DNA of 64,000 bases, taken from an uncultured Lachnospiraceae bacterium (lineage in GTDB: Bacteria; Bacillota; Clostridia; Lachnospirales; Lachnospiraceae). Positions 51,218-58,587 of the stretch are shown piece by piece. The notes under the pieces are model-generated. The model ran no database searches. It was given only the letters and a program-made list of their open reading frames with translations, and had not been told where the DNA came from. How positions within the stretch are numbered: the stretch's first letter is position 1; every line of letters starts with the position of its first letter. The DNA lies in contig CAJTRL010000013.1 of NCBI GenBank assembly GCA_910578715.1, positions 5,689-69,688 on the forward strand, read 5' to 3'. A program made the translations under genes and the position numbers.

Positions 51218-51274
51218 GAGCATTTGCGGAGGTGGAGCTCCGGGAAAATTTATCTGAATACTTTATTAGGAAAG

Positions 51275-51309
51275 GCAGTCGGATATTATCAGATATCCGA
51301 TTGCTTTTT
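51275..51309 (+). terminator. Terminator of spoIIGA-sigE
   Basis: GCAGTCGGATAT (51275-51286) pairs with ATATCCGATTGC (51293-51304), one G-T pair, followed by TTTTT. Its tail contains the -35 of the next promoter. Confidence 0.9.
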
Positions 51310-51329
51310 AAATGTAAAAAAAGTATAAT
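51301..51329 (+). promoter_or_regulatory. Promoter firing into structured repeat C
   Basis: TTGCTT (51301-51306), an exact 17-nt spacer and a perfect TATAAT (51324-51329) predict a start near 51336, at the first bases of the structured repeat. The transcript would carry that repeat at its 5' end and continue into the c-di-GMP regulator gene. Confidence 0.65.
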
Positions 51330-51332
51330 ATA

Positions 51333-51439
51333 GTGAAGAGAAATTCTAAGGCGCCTTAAAGAACGCCGCCTAAGAATTTCTACGATTTGCGAAGCAAATC
51401 TTCTTCACTTGAAAGAATGCCTTAGAAAGGCATTCTTCC
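51333..51439 (+). repeat. Structured three-way-junction repeat, copy C
   Basis: The outer stem is GTGAAGA (51333-51339) with TCTTCAC (51402-51408). Arm 1 is GAAATTCTAAGGCG (51340-51353) with CGCCTAAGAATTTC (51367-51380), with the same A-A mismatch as copy B. Arm 2 is GATTTGC-gaa-GCAAATC (51384-51400). The 3' hairpin is AAGAATGCCTT/AAGGCATTCTT (51413-51437) followed by CC. It is the most complete copy, and a promoter starts directly at its edge. Confidence 0.75.
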
Positions 51440-51456
51440 GATGAGTTTCGGGGTAA

Positions 51457-51509
51457 TACATATGGATGTGGTACATATGGGTATAATACATATGGGGGTA
51501 CATATATGG
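51457..51509 (+). repeat. 15-bp tandem repeats of TACATATGG overlapping a start codon
   Basis: TACATATGG occurs at 51457, 51472 and 51487 (period 15), and as TACATATATGG at 51499. The last unit contains the start codon of the next gene, and GGGGG in the third unit is its ribosome site. A 17-codon frame from ATG 51462 runs through the repeats as M-G-V/I-V/I-H units and stops at 51515, just inside the downstream gene. Confidence 0.7.
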
Positions 51510-53536
51510 GTGTGAAAAAAACAATTCTGATTGTTGACGATGACAGAATGAATCTGGTGACGGCGCAGAAGTTTTTGATGGAAGAATATAAAGTGGTCGG
51601 CGTCAATTCCGGAAAACAGGCTTTTAAATATTTGATGAAGTACAGGCCCGATTTAATCCTGCTGGATATTTTTATGCCGGAAATCGGGGGCTTTGAAGTT
51701 ATGAAGCTGTTACAGGAAAATCAGGACTGGTGCAAAATACCGGTTATTTTCCTGACAGCGGACAGAAAGACGGAAACGGAGTCCAAATGCTTTGAAATGG
51801 GAGCGCATGATTTCATTACGAAGCCTTTTGAGCCGGGCATTATGTTAAACCGTATCCGCCGTGCAATCGAGCTGGATGGATATCGGAAAGATTTACAGCG
51901 GAGGCTGGAAGAGAAAACAAGAGAAGTGGAGCTTGTGACGATACAGGCCATTACGACGGTAGCAAATACGATTGACGCCAAAGACGATTATACGAAGGGA
52001 CATTCCATCCGGGTTGCCTATTATTCGGAGGCGCTTGCGCGGAAAATCGGCTGGTCCGAGGAAGAAGTCCAGAATATTCATTATATCGCTCTTCTGCACG
52101 ATATCGGCAAAATCGGCGTGCCGGATTCGGTCCTGAACAAGCCTTTTAAACTGACTAATGTGGAGTTCGAGTTAATCAAGAATCATACGGTCATGGGCGC
52201 GGAGATTTTGAAGGATATCAAGATGTTTCCCAATGTCAGCGTCGGTGCCAAATACCATCATGAGCGGTATGACGGCCGGGGATATCCGAGCGGCTTAAAA
52301 GGCGATGAAATACCGATTGTGGCTCGGATTATCGGCATCGTGGATTCTTACGACGCCATGACGAGCAACCGCGTTTACAGGAAGCGCCTGCAGGATGAGA
52401 TGGTGCGTCAGGAACTGATACGGGGAAAAGGTTCCCAGTTCGACCCTTATCTGGTGGACCAGTTTATGGAACTGCTGGAAGAGGGAAATTTACAGCAGAA
52501 TATCCCGGAAGAAGATATGGTTATGCCGATTTTTAACAGCGATAAAATCTATGGAGGCGTGACGAGGGAAGAAACCGGATTAAATTCCAAGCTGGATTAT
52601 CTGACGGGACTGCTCGGCAGAGAACAGGGTGAAAAAGAAATTACCGAGAGCCTTAGAAACGGAAACGGCTGTATTATGATGATTGACCTTGATAATTTCC
52701 GGGAAATGAACGATAAGTTCGGCCACCTTGCGGGCGATTATGTGCTGAAAGAAGTAGCGGACCTGTTAAAAGAAGTTTCCAGAAAAAATATCGTCTGCAG
52801 GATGGGCGGCGACGAGTTCCTCTATTATGTGGACGGCATTACAAAACAGGAAGAGGCGGAAGAGAAAGTAAAATTGATTCTGGACACTTTTGAAAAAAGA
52901 AAAAGCGAAATCTCCATGTTAGAGAATATCTCTCTTTCCATCGGTATCAGCCTTTTCGGAGTGGACGGCGGAAGTTTTGCGGAGCTTGTGAGAAAAGCGG
53001 ATAAGGCATTGTATCATGTCAAACAGAATAACGATGCCGCACAGCGATATCTGTTCTACCAGGGAACCAGTATGGCCAAGACGCTGGAGCAGTCAAAGTC
53101 TGACCTGAACAGGCTGGTGAGCATGGTGGAGAACAGACAGACTTACCACGGAGCGTTCCAAATCGCATACGAAGAGTTTGGCCGCGTCTATGATTTTGTG
53201 ATGCACTTTTCACAGCGGAACAAACAGGAAATGCAGCTGATTCTCTTTACCCTGTATTCTTCGGATGGAAGCGATATCAGGATTGAGCAGATGGAACGGG
53301 CCATGCAGTGCATGGAACAGGCGATTATCAAATCTCTGCGCGGCGTGGATGTGGGAACGAGGTACAGCAGTTCCCAGTTCCTTGTAATTCTGCTCGGCGC
53401 CGAAAGAGGCGATATCCGCATCGTTACGGAGCGTATTGTACAGAATTATTTTAAGTTATACGGGGACAGGGATATCACCTTATCTTATGATATCGCCAAT
53501 CTTCATAACCATAATGACGAGGAAGAAAAAAAGTAG
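51506..53536 (+). CDS. Response regulator with HD-GYP and GGDEF domains (c-di-GMP turnover)
   Basis: The 676-residue protein has a receiver domain (~4-125; IVDDDRMN, LLDIFMPE with the phospho-acceptor Asp, and the KP pair) and a short coiled coil. An HD-GYP domain follows (~145-330; LLHDIGKIG, HHERYDGRGYPSGLKGDEIP). Next is a GGDEF domain (~365-505; intact GGDEF in CRMGGDEFLYY). A C-terminal domain (~515-676) resembles a degenerate GGDEF, with SSSQFLVILL where GGDEF would be. The potential to both make and break c-di-GMP in one phosphorylation-controlled protein is notable, as is its place between sigE and sigG. Confidence 0.88.
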   Translation: MGVKKTILIVDDDRMNLVTAQKFLMEEYKVVGVNSGKQAFKYLMKYRPDLILLDIFMPEIGGFEVMKLLQENQDWCKIPVIFLTADRKTETESKCFEMGAHDFITKPFEPGIMLNRIRRAIELDGYRKDLQRRLEEKTREVELVTIQAITTVANTIDAKDDYTKGHSIRVAYYSEALARKIGWSEEEVQNIHYIALLHDIGKIGVPDSVLNKPFKLTNVEFELIKNHTVMGAEILKDIKMFPNVSVGAKYHHERYDGRGYPSGLKGDEIPIVARIIGIVDSYDAMTSNRVYRKRLQDEMVRQELIRGKGSQFDPYLVDQFMELLEEGNLQQNIPEEDMVMPIFNSDKIYGGVTREETGLNSKLDYLTGLLGREQGEKEITESLRNGNGCIMMIDLDNFREMNDKFGHLAGDYVLKEVADLLKEVSRKNIVCRMGGDEFLYYVDGITKQEEAEEKVKLILDTFEKRKSEISMLENISLSIGISLFGVDGGSFAELVRKADKALYHVKQNNDAAQRYLFYQGTSMAKTLEQSKSDLNRLVSMVENRQTYHGAFQIAYEEFGRVYDFVMHFSQRNKQEMQLILFTLYSSDGSDIRIEQMERAMQCMEQAIIKSLRGVDVGTRYSSSQFLVILLGAERGDIRIVTERIVQNYFKLYGDRDITLSYDIANLHNHNDEEEKK

Positions 53537-53553
53537 CCGTATCGCAATGTTAG

Positions 53554-54333
53554 TCAGGCGGTCAGATAATTCCGCATGGTTTTCAGGGCATTTTTTTCCA
53601 GGCGGGAGACCTGGGCCTGGGAAATGCCGATTTTTTCAGCAACTTCCATCTGGGTCTTTCCCTCGAAGAAACGCAGCGTGATGATTTCATATTCGCGTTC
53701 GGACAGTTTTTTCATGGCTTCGCTCAGGGAAATATGTTCGACCCAGACCTCTTCTTTGTTTTTTTTATCGCTTATCTGGTCCATGACATAGAGCGTATCG
53801 CCGCCGTCCGTGTAAATCGGTTCATACAGACTCATCGGGCTCTGGATGGCGTCCAGGGCATAGACGATATCTTCCTGGGAAATGCCGATTTCTGCGGCAA
53901 TCTCGTTGATGGTGGGTTCCTGTGCATTTTTCCTTGTCAGATTTTCTTTCGCATAGATGGCTTTGTAAGCGGTATCCTTTAGGGAACGGGACACCCGGAT
54001 GCTGTTGGAATCCCGCAGATAGCGTCTGATTTCCCCGATAATCATCGGAACCGCATAAGTAGAGAATTTTACATTCAGACTGCTGTCGAAGTTATCGATT
54101 GCTTTAATCAGGCCGATACAGCCGATTTGAAAAAGGTCGTCCACATTTTCATTGCTGGAATGAAACCGTTTGATAACGCTTAAAACGAGCCGCAGATTGC
54201 CTTTGATATATTCTTTTCTCGCGTTGTCGTCTCCGTCTCCGATTTTCCGGAAAAGTTCCTCCTTTTCTGCATTTTTTAACAATGGAAGTTTGGCGGTATT
54301 GACGCCGCAGATTTCAACTTTTCCCTGAACCAT
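53554..54333 (-). CDS. sigG: Sporulation sigma factor sigma-G
   Basis: This factor directs late forespore transcription. The 259-residue protein starts with the sigma-G typical VEICGVNTAKLPLLKN. It has region 2 (~65-130, LFQIGCIGLIKAIDNFD), region 3 and region 4 (~205-255, helix-turn-helix VAEKIGISQAQVSRLEKNAL). ATG 54333 with AAAGGGG upstream is preferred; the open frame begins at 54357. It lies on the minus strand, tail to tail with the c-di-GMP regulator (17 nt apart), whereas sigG usually follows sigE directly in the same direction. No convincing sigma-F promoter was found. Confidence 0.93.
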   Translation of the reverse strand: MVQGKVEICGVNTAKLPLLKNAEKEELFRKIGDGDDNARKEYIKGNLRLVLSVIKRFHSSNENVDDLFQIGCIGLIKAIDNFDSSLNVKFSTYAVPMIIGEIRRYLRDSNSIRVSRSLKDTAYKAIYAKENLTRKNAQEPTINEIAAEIGISQEDIVYALDAIQSPMSLYEPIYTDGGDTLYVMDQISDKKNKEEVWVEHISLSEAMKKLSEREYEIITLRFFEGKTQMEVAEKIGISQAQVSRLEKNALKTMRNYLTA

Positions 54334-54498
54334 AATATCGCTTTCCCCTTTCATCATCCTTTCTAAAAAGGATGTGCGAAAGCGAAGGTTTTATTCATGA
54401 ATTGGTTGTGAATCCAAAAAATGTTTTACAAAGGGCGTTATTTCTGGTACATTATTCATATATTTTATTTTAAACAGTAACAAAAGAGGTGGCGTACC

Positions 54499-55719
54499 AT
54501 GAAGTGTAAAAAGTGTGGAGCGGAATTGCTTGATACGGATAAATTCTGTAATCAGTGCGGCTGTAAAGTAGTCAGGAAAAAGAAATGCCCGGAATGCGGA
54601 GCGGTTTTAAAAGAAGACGCCAAGTTTTGCCCGGAATGCGGCAAAGCGCTTGGAAATGATTCGCCGGGCGGTGATACAAAGATTTTTAAAAAGGAAGATT
54701 TGGCGGATATTCCGATAGATGATATGGAGAAGAATATTCTGTCCGAGACGGAGCGCGAAATGCGGAAAGGAAAAAACTCCGGCGCTTCTTCGGAGCCGCA
54801 AAGGAAAAAGGCTGCTTCTTCCGGGAACGAAATGCCGAGAAGCAGAAAATCTCCCCAGGCGCTGGAATACGAAGAAGAAAGAAGAAGAAAATCCCCTCAG
54901 GCGCTGGAATACGAAGAAGAAAGAAGAAGAAAATCCCCTCAGGCGCTGGAATACGAAGAAGAAAGAAGAAGAAAATCTTCCCAGGCGCGGGAATATGAAG
55001 AAGAGGAAAGAAGAAAGTCTCCCCAGGCGCGGGAATATGAAGAAGAGAGAAGAAGAAAATCCTCTCAGGCGCGGGAGTATGAGGAAGAAAGAAGGAGAAG
55101 GTCTCCCCAGCAGGAGTATGAAGAAGAAAGAAGGAGAAAATCCGTCCCGGCGCCCGAACCCGCAAGACGGAGAAGACCGGAGCCTGTCAGGGAGCGGTAC
55201 TATGAAGAATGGGAGGACGACGATGACGATGATGATGACGACGATGATGATGACAACAGCATCATGACCATCGTTTCGGTTGTTATGATTTTCCTGATTC
55301 TTGCGGTTGCGGCGATTCTGATTTTTACAATGGTAAAAAAGAAGGAAGGCGGAGAAGAGGAACAGCAGACGACACAGGAAGAACAGGACGGTGAAGGAGA
55401 AGAGGACGGCGACGGAAGCGGAGACGGCGAAGACGGCTCGGGCACAGAAGGCACGGAAAACGGGGAGACCCCGGACCTGAGCGGCGATTCAGGAGAGGTG
55501 TCCATAGAAACGATGCAGCCGGCGGGAAGCCTGACCATTGTTTCCAATGTCAATGTGCGGGATAACCCCTCCACCCAGGGAACCAATGTCATTAAAGTGG
55601 CGAAAGAAGGGGAAGTTTACGAGTATACTTCCATAGAGCCGGACGGTGAATGGTATGATATTATTCTGGAAGACGGAAGCATCGGATATGTTTTTAAGGA
55701 TTATGTGAAAGTAAATTAA
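54499..55719 (+). CDS. Zinc-ribbon/SH3 membrane protein with charged tandem repeats
   Basis: The 406-residue protein has two N-terminal zinc ribbons (CKKCGAELLDTDKFCNQCG and CPECG...CPECG, ~3-50) and an acidic linker. Seven to eight tandem repeats follow, of about 14 residues each, on the pattern RKSPQALEYEEERR (~115-215). After a run of 13 Asp (~240-253) comes one membrane helix (~258-280), a Glu/Gly/Asp-rich extracellular spacer, and a bacterial SH3 domain (~335-406, with VNVRDNPSTQGTNVI). It may couple a cytosolic ribbon module to cell-wall binding; no function is known. It is divergent from sigG. Confidence 0.75.
   Translation: MKCKKCGAELLDTDKFCNQCGCKVVRKKKCPECGAVLKEDAKFCPECGKALGNDSPGGDTKIFKKEDLADIPIDDMEKNILSETEREMRKGKNSGASSEPQRKKAASSGNEMPRSRKSPQALEYEEERRRKSPQALEYEEERRRKSPQALEYEEERRRKSSQAREYEEEERRKSPQAREYEEERRRKSSQAREYEEERRRRSPQQEYEEERRRKSVPAPEPARRRRPEPVRERYYEEWEDDDDDDDDDDDDDNSIMTIVSVVMIFLILAVAAILIFTMVKKKEGGEEEQQTTQEEQDGEGEEDGDGSGDGEDGSGTEGTENGETPDLSGDSGEVSIETMQPAGSLTIVSNVNVRDNPSTQGTNVIKVAKEGEVYEYTSIEPDGEWYDIILEDGSIGYVFKDYVKVN
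54841..55140 (+). repeat. 42-bp in-frame tandem repeats
   Basis: Units of 42 bp (one of 45, one shorter) encode the R-K-S-P/S-Q-A-L/R-E-Y-E-E-E-R-R motif. The first three units are almost identical at the DNA level, while later ones drift, which suggests recent expansion by slippage or recombination from the 5' side. Copy number should vary between strains. Confidence 0.8.
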
Positions 55720-55783
55720 AGAAAACAGGAACGATTTGCATATTCTGGCATTTAATAATAAAAAGAGCAGAGTGTCGGTAAAT

Positions 55784-56020
55784 ATGCTGTTTTCGGAATT
55801 TAAGAAAAAGGAAGTCATTAATTTAAAAAACTGTCAGAAACTGGGCCGGGTGGCGGATTTTGAATTTGATGAATGCACGGGCCAGATTTATAAGCTGATT
55901 GTGCCCGGCAATAATAAATTATACGGGCTGTTCTGCAGCGACCCGGATTATGTTATCTGCTATAAAGATATCAAGCAGATTGGGCCCGACATCATCATTG
56001 TGGATATCTGTAAAAAGTAG
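55784..56020 (+). CDS. YlmC/YmxH family sporulation-associated protein (PRC-barrel-like)
   Basis: The 78-residue protein has the YlmC/YmxH pattern: MLFSEFKKKEVINLKNCQKL, then GRVADFEFDECTGQIYKLIVPG, and a final DIIIVDICK strand, all consistent with a small PRC-barrel. Members are linked to sporulation in Firmicutes, with no proven activity. The open frame begins at 55736, but the family starts at M-L-F-S, so ATG 55784 is preferred although no strong ribosome site is visible. Confidence 0.75.
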   Translation: MLFSEFKKKEVINLKNCQKLGRVADFEFDECTGQIYKLIVPGNNKLYGLFCSDPDYVICYKDIKQIGPDIIIVDICKK

Positions 56021-56050
56021 AAAAGCGTAAAAAGGGTAAGGCAATTCGAG

Positions 56051-56079
56051 TTGACATAATACTTTTATTATGGGATAAT
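56051..56079 (+). promoter_or_regulatory. Consensus promoter for nrdR
   Basis: A perfect TTGACA (56051-56056), a 17-nt spacer and GATAAT (56074-56079) predict a start near 56086 and a ~120-nt structured leader before nrdR. Confidence 0.75.
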
Positions 56080-56082
56080 GGA

Positions 56083-56174
56083 CGAAAGCCATCGAGATGG
56101 CTTTCGTTGCAAGAATTGCGGAGCAATTCTTGCGGGTATTGGATATACTTACAGGAATTGCTTTGCAGTTCTTG
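56083..56174 (+). promoter_or_regulatory. Three-hairpin leader of nrdR with a duplicated unit
   Basis: Hairpin 1 is CGAAAGCCAT/ATGGCTTTCG (56083-56106). Hairpin 2 is GCAAGAATTGC-gga-GCAATTCTTGC (56109-56133). Hairpin 3 is CAGGAATTGC-ttt-GCAGTTCTTG (56152-56174). Hairpins 2 and 3 plus the trailing CGGGTRWTGGATA are a direct duplication of about 43 nt, and the differences in hairpin 3 keep pairing as G-U. None ends in a U-run, so they are not ordinary terminators. Confidence 0.65.
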
Positions 56175-56208
56175 CGGGTGATGGATAGCAGAAACAGGGG
56201 GATTAGGG

Positions 56209-56679
56209 ATGAAATGTCCATTTTGTGGCCATGAAAATACAAGAGTAATCGACAGCAGACCGGCGGAGGATAATAATTCTATCAGAAGGAGGCGCGTCTG
56301 CGATGAATGTGAGAAGCGTTTTACGACCTATGAGAAGGTCGAAACGATTCCGCTGATTATCATTAAGAAAGACAATAACAGGGAAACTTATGACAGGACC
56401 AAAATAGAAGCCGGTGTGCTGCGGGCATGTCATAAGCGGCCAATCAGCATTAACCGGATAAACCAGCTGATTGATGAAATTGAAACGGATATTTTTAACC
56501 GGGAAGAAAAAGAAATCCCGAGCCAGGTAATCGGAGAACTCGTGATGAATAAGCTGAAAGATTTGGAAGCGGTGGCTTATGTCAGATTTGCCTCCGTTTA
56601 TCGTGAGTTTAAGGATATCAATACCTTTATGGACGAGCTCAAAAAGGTGCTGGATGCATCGGAGAATCCTGCCGGATAA
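56209..56679 (+). CDS. nrdR: Transcriptional repressor NrdR
   Basis: NrdR represses ribonucleotide reductase genes in response to ATP/dATP. The 156-residue protein has the N-terminal zinc ribbon CPFCGHENTRVIDSR...CDEC and an ATP-cone domain (~49-139, with LIIIKKDNNRETYDRTK). The length is typical. The ribosome site is the GGGGGATTAGGG region. Confidence 0.95.
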   Translation: MKCPFCGHENTRVIDSRPAEDNNSIRRRRVCDECEKRFTTYEKVETIPLIIIKKDNNRETYDRTKIEAGVLRACHKRPISINRINQLIDEIETDIFNREEKEIPSQVIGELVMNKLKDLEAVAYVRFASVYREFKDINTFMDELKKVLDASENPAG

Positions 56680-56706
56680 CCGGGCCTGGATAGAGAGGAC
56701 TTTGAC

Positions 56707-56976
56707 ATGACAGAGCAGCAGAAAGAAATTGTAGCGAAGGCCAGTGTACCGATGACGATTGCCAATGGTTTTCGCTGGTTTTTTATGATGATTGCGTTAT
56801 TTTTATTATTATTTATCTTTTTTGGAAACAAAATCTGGGGGAGCGCAGCATGGTATCAGGCATTTTTGGCGAACGCCTATTCCTTTTTGCTCTGGGATAT
56901 TCTGCTGATGCTGCTCAGTACGATTGTGAAGATGTTTTTCACGGTAAGGTATAACCGTATTGTAAAAAATTTATAA
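56707..56976 (+). CDS. Small two-helix membrane protein, unknown function
   Basis: The 89-residue protein has a polar N-terminus (MTEQQKEIVAKASVP), two strong hydrophobic helices (~22-43 and ~56-76) and a basic C-terminal tail RYNRIVKNL. I do not recognise a family. It follows nrdR by 27 nt with a weak AGAGAGGA site and is followed by a terminator, so it is probably co-transcribed with nrdR. Confidence 0.7.
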   Translation: MTEQQKEIVAKASVPMTIANGFRWFFMMIALFLLLFIFFGNKIWGSAAWYQAFLANAYSFLLWDILLMLLSTIVKMFFTVRYNRIVKNL

Positions 56977-56982
56977 GGAAAG

Positions 56983-57010
56983 AAGGCGCTGCCATGCGGC
57001 GCCTTTTTTT
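56983..57010 (+). terminator. Terminator after the small membrane protein
   Basis: AAGGCGC (56983-56989) pairs with GCGCCTT (56999-57005) and continues into a run of seven T residues. Confidence 0.85.
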
Positions 57011-57049
57011 GGGTATTCGGAATGGAAACGGCGAAAGGAGCGGAATGTC

Positions 57050-57604
57050 GTGATACTGGAACGTTTTTACCCGGATGTATATCTGGATTCGGCATATGAA
57101 ATAGACTATGCGGCGCTGTACGAACAAGGCTACAGGGGCGTTATTTTTGATATTGATAATACGCTCGTGCCACACGGAGCGCCGGCGGACGCGCGCAGCA
57201 TTGCCCTGTTTGAAAAACTGCGGCAGCTTGGATATGAGAGTATGCTTTTGTCGAATAATAAAGAGCCGAGAGTCAGAACGTTCAATGATAAGGTGGGTTC
57301 CCGCTATATTTATAAGGCAAACAAGCCTTTTCCGGAGAGCTATCAGAATGCCATGAAAACGATGGGAACGGCGCCGGAAACGACACTGTTTGTCGGGGAC
57401 CAGCTGTTTACGGACGTATGGGGAGCGAAGAAGGCGGGCATACGGACGTATCTGGTGAAGCCCATTCATCCAAAAGAAGAAATCCAGATTGTTTTAAAGC
57501 GCGTCCTGGAAAAAATCGTGCTGTTTTTTTATCGGAGACAGCAGGCGAAAGCCGTATCGTGCGGCGTTTCGGGTGGAAACGGGAAAGGAACGGATGAAAG
57601 GTGA
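57050..57604 (+). CDS. yqeG: YqeG family HAD-type phosphatase
   Basis: The 184-residue HAD-superfamily protein has the nucleophile motif FDIDNTLVPHG (~30-40), motif II LLSNNKE (~67) and the late motif VGDQLFTDVWGAKKAG (~118). YqeG proteins are phosphatidylglycerophosphate phosphatase-like or of unknown substrate. It starts with GTG 57050 behind AAAGGAG. Its stop overlaps the GTG start of aroE, so the shikimate genes are probably translated together with it. Confidence 0.85.
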   Translation: MILERFYPDVYLDSAYEIDYAALYEQGYRGVIFDIDNTLVPHGAPADARSIALFEKLRQLGYESMLLSNNKEPRVRTFNDKVGSRYIYKANKPFPESYQNAMKTMGTAPETTLFVGDQLFTDVWGAKKAGIRTYLVKPIHPKEEIQIVLKRVLEKIVLFFYRRQQAKAVSCGVSGGNGKGTDER

Positions 57605-58557
57605 CTGATGGGAAAGCTGTGGATAGAGTAATGGATGACGGAAGAACGATTGATAGTGAAATGACTGACGGAAAAATGATGGATGGGAAAACAATTGACG
57701 GAAAAACGCGTCTCTGCGGCCTGATAGGGAATCCGGTGGAGCATACGATGTCTCCGGTTATTCACAATACACTGGCCGGACATTGCGGCCATAATCTGGT
57801 TTATGTGCCTTTTCTGGTGGAAGAGGGAAACCTTGCGGATGCCGTCAGAGGTGCTTATGCGCTGAATGTTCTGGGATTGAACGTAACGGTTCCATATAAA
57901 AGCGCCGTTATCGACAGCCTTGTGGAAACGGACGACCTGGCAGCCCGTATCGGGGCGGTGAATACGCTGGTACGCACGGAGGGCGGCTATAAAGGTTACA
58001 ATACGGATATGTCGGGTCTGTACCGGGCGATGGTGAGCGAGGGCATCCGTATCGAAGGAGAGGAAATTGTACTGCTCGGCGCGGGAGGCGCGGCAAGGGC
58101 GGTGGCGTATCTTTGCGGGGAGCAGAAAGCCGGGAAAGTCTGGCTGTTAAACCGGACGTATGAAAAGGCGGAGCGGGTGGCGGAGGAAGTCAATGCCGCG
58201 TTCGGACGGGAAGTTGTCGTGCCGATGCTTTTGTCGGACTATGAAAAGCTGCCGGAGAGAAAATTCCTGGCGATACAGGGAACAAGCGTGGGACTTGCGC
58301 CGAAAGAGGATGATGTTGTGATTGAGGATGCCGCTTTTTACCGGAAAATACATACGGGCTTTGATTTGATTTACAAACCTTTTACGACCCGTTTCATGCG
58401 TCTGGTGCGGGAAGCGGGCGGAGAGGCTTACAACGGGCTGAAAATGCTGCTCTATCAGGGCATTATCGCTTATGAGCTCTGGAACCAGGTAGAAATCACG
58501 GAAAAAGAGGCGGCGCTTGTTTACGACAGAATGAAGCGGGAGATGGGGATTTCCTGA
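57601..58557 (+). CDS. aroE: Shikimate dehydrogenase with repeat-containing N-terminal extension
   Basis: AroE reduces 3-dehydroshikimate with NADPH in the pathway to aromatic amino acids. The core from residue ~37 shows the usual motifs: CGLIGNPVEHTMSPVIHN, GLNVTVPYKSAV (catalytic Lys), GAVNTLV, GYNTDMSGLYRA (catalytic Asp) and LLGAGGAARAVAY (nucleotide fold). The first ~36 residues are four loose 10-residue repeats of M-T/D-D-G-K/R type, encoded by a 30-bp period, with in-frame starts at GTG 57601, ATG 57631, ATG 57661 and ATG 57676. Which is used is uncertain; the overlap with yqeG favours 57601 or coupling into it. Confidence 0.9.
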   Translation: MTDGKAVDRVMDDGRTIDSEMTDGKMMDGKTIDGKTRLCGLIGNPVEHTMSPVIHNTLAGHCGHNLVYVPFLVEEGNLADAVRGAYALNVLGLNVTVPYKSAVIDSLVETDDLAARIGAVNTLVRTEGGYKGYNTDMSGLYRAMVSEGIRIEGEEIVLLGAGGAARAVAYLCGEQKAGKVWLLNRTYEKAERVAEEVNAAFGREVVVPMLLSDYEKLPERKFLAIQGTSVGLAPKEDDVVIEDAAFYRKIHTGFDLIYKPFTTRFMRLVREAGGEAYNGLKMLLYQGIIAYELWNQVEITEKEAALVYDRMKREMGIS

Positions 58558-58587
58558 ACAACAAAAGAGAAAAGGAAGCGTGGGTTT

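Noticed and set aside
55200..55592. Minus-strand serine-rich frame
   Set aside because: Reverse reading of the GAC/GAT (poly-Asp) run and acidic spacer of the zinc-ribbon/SH3 gene.
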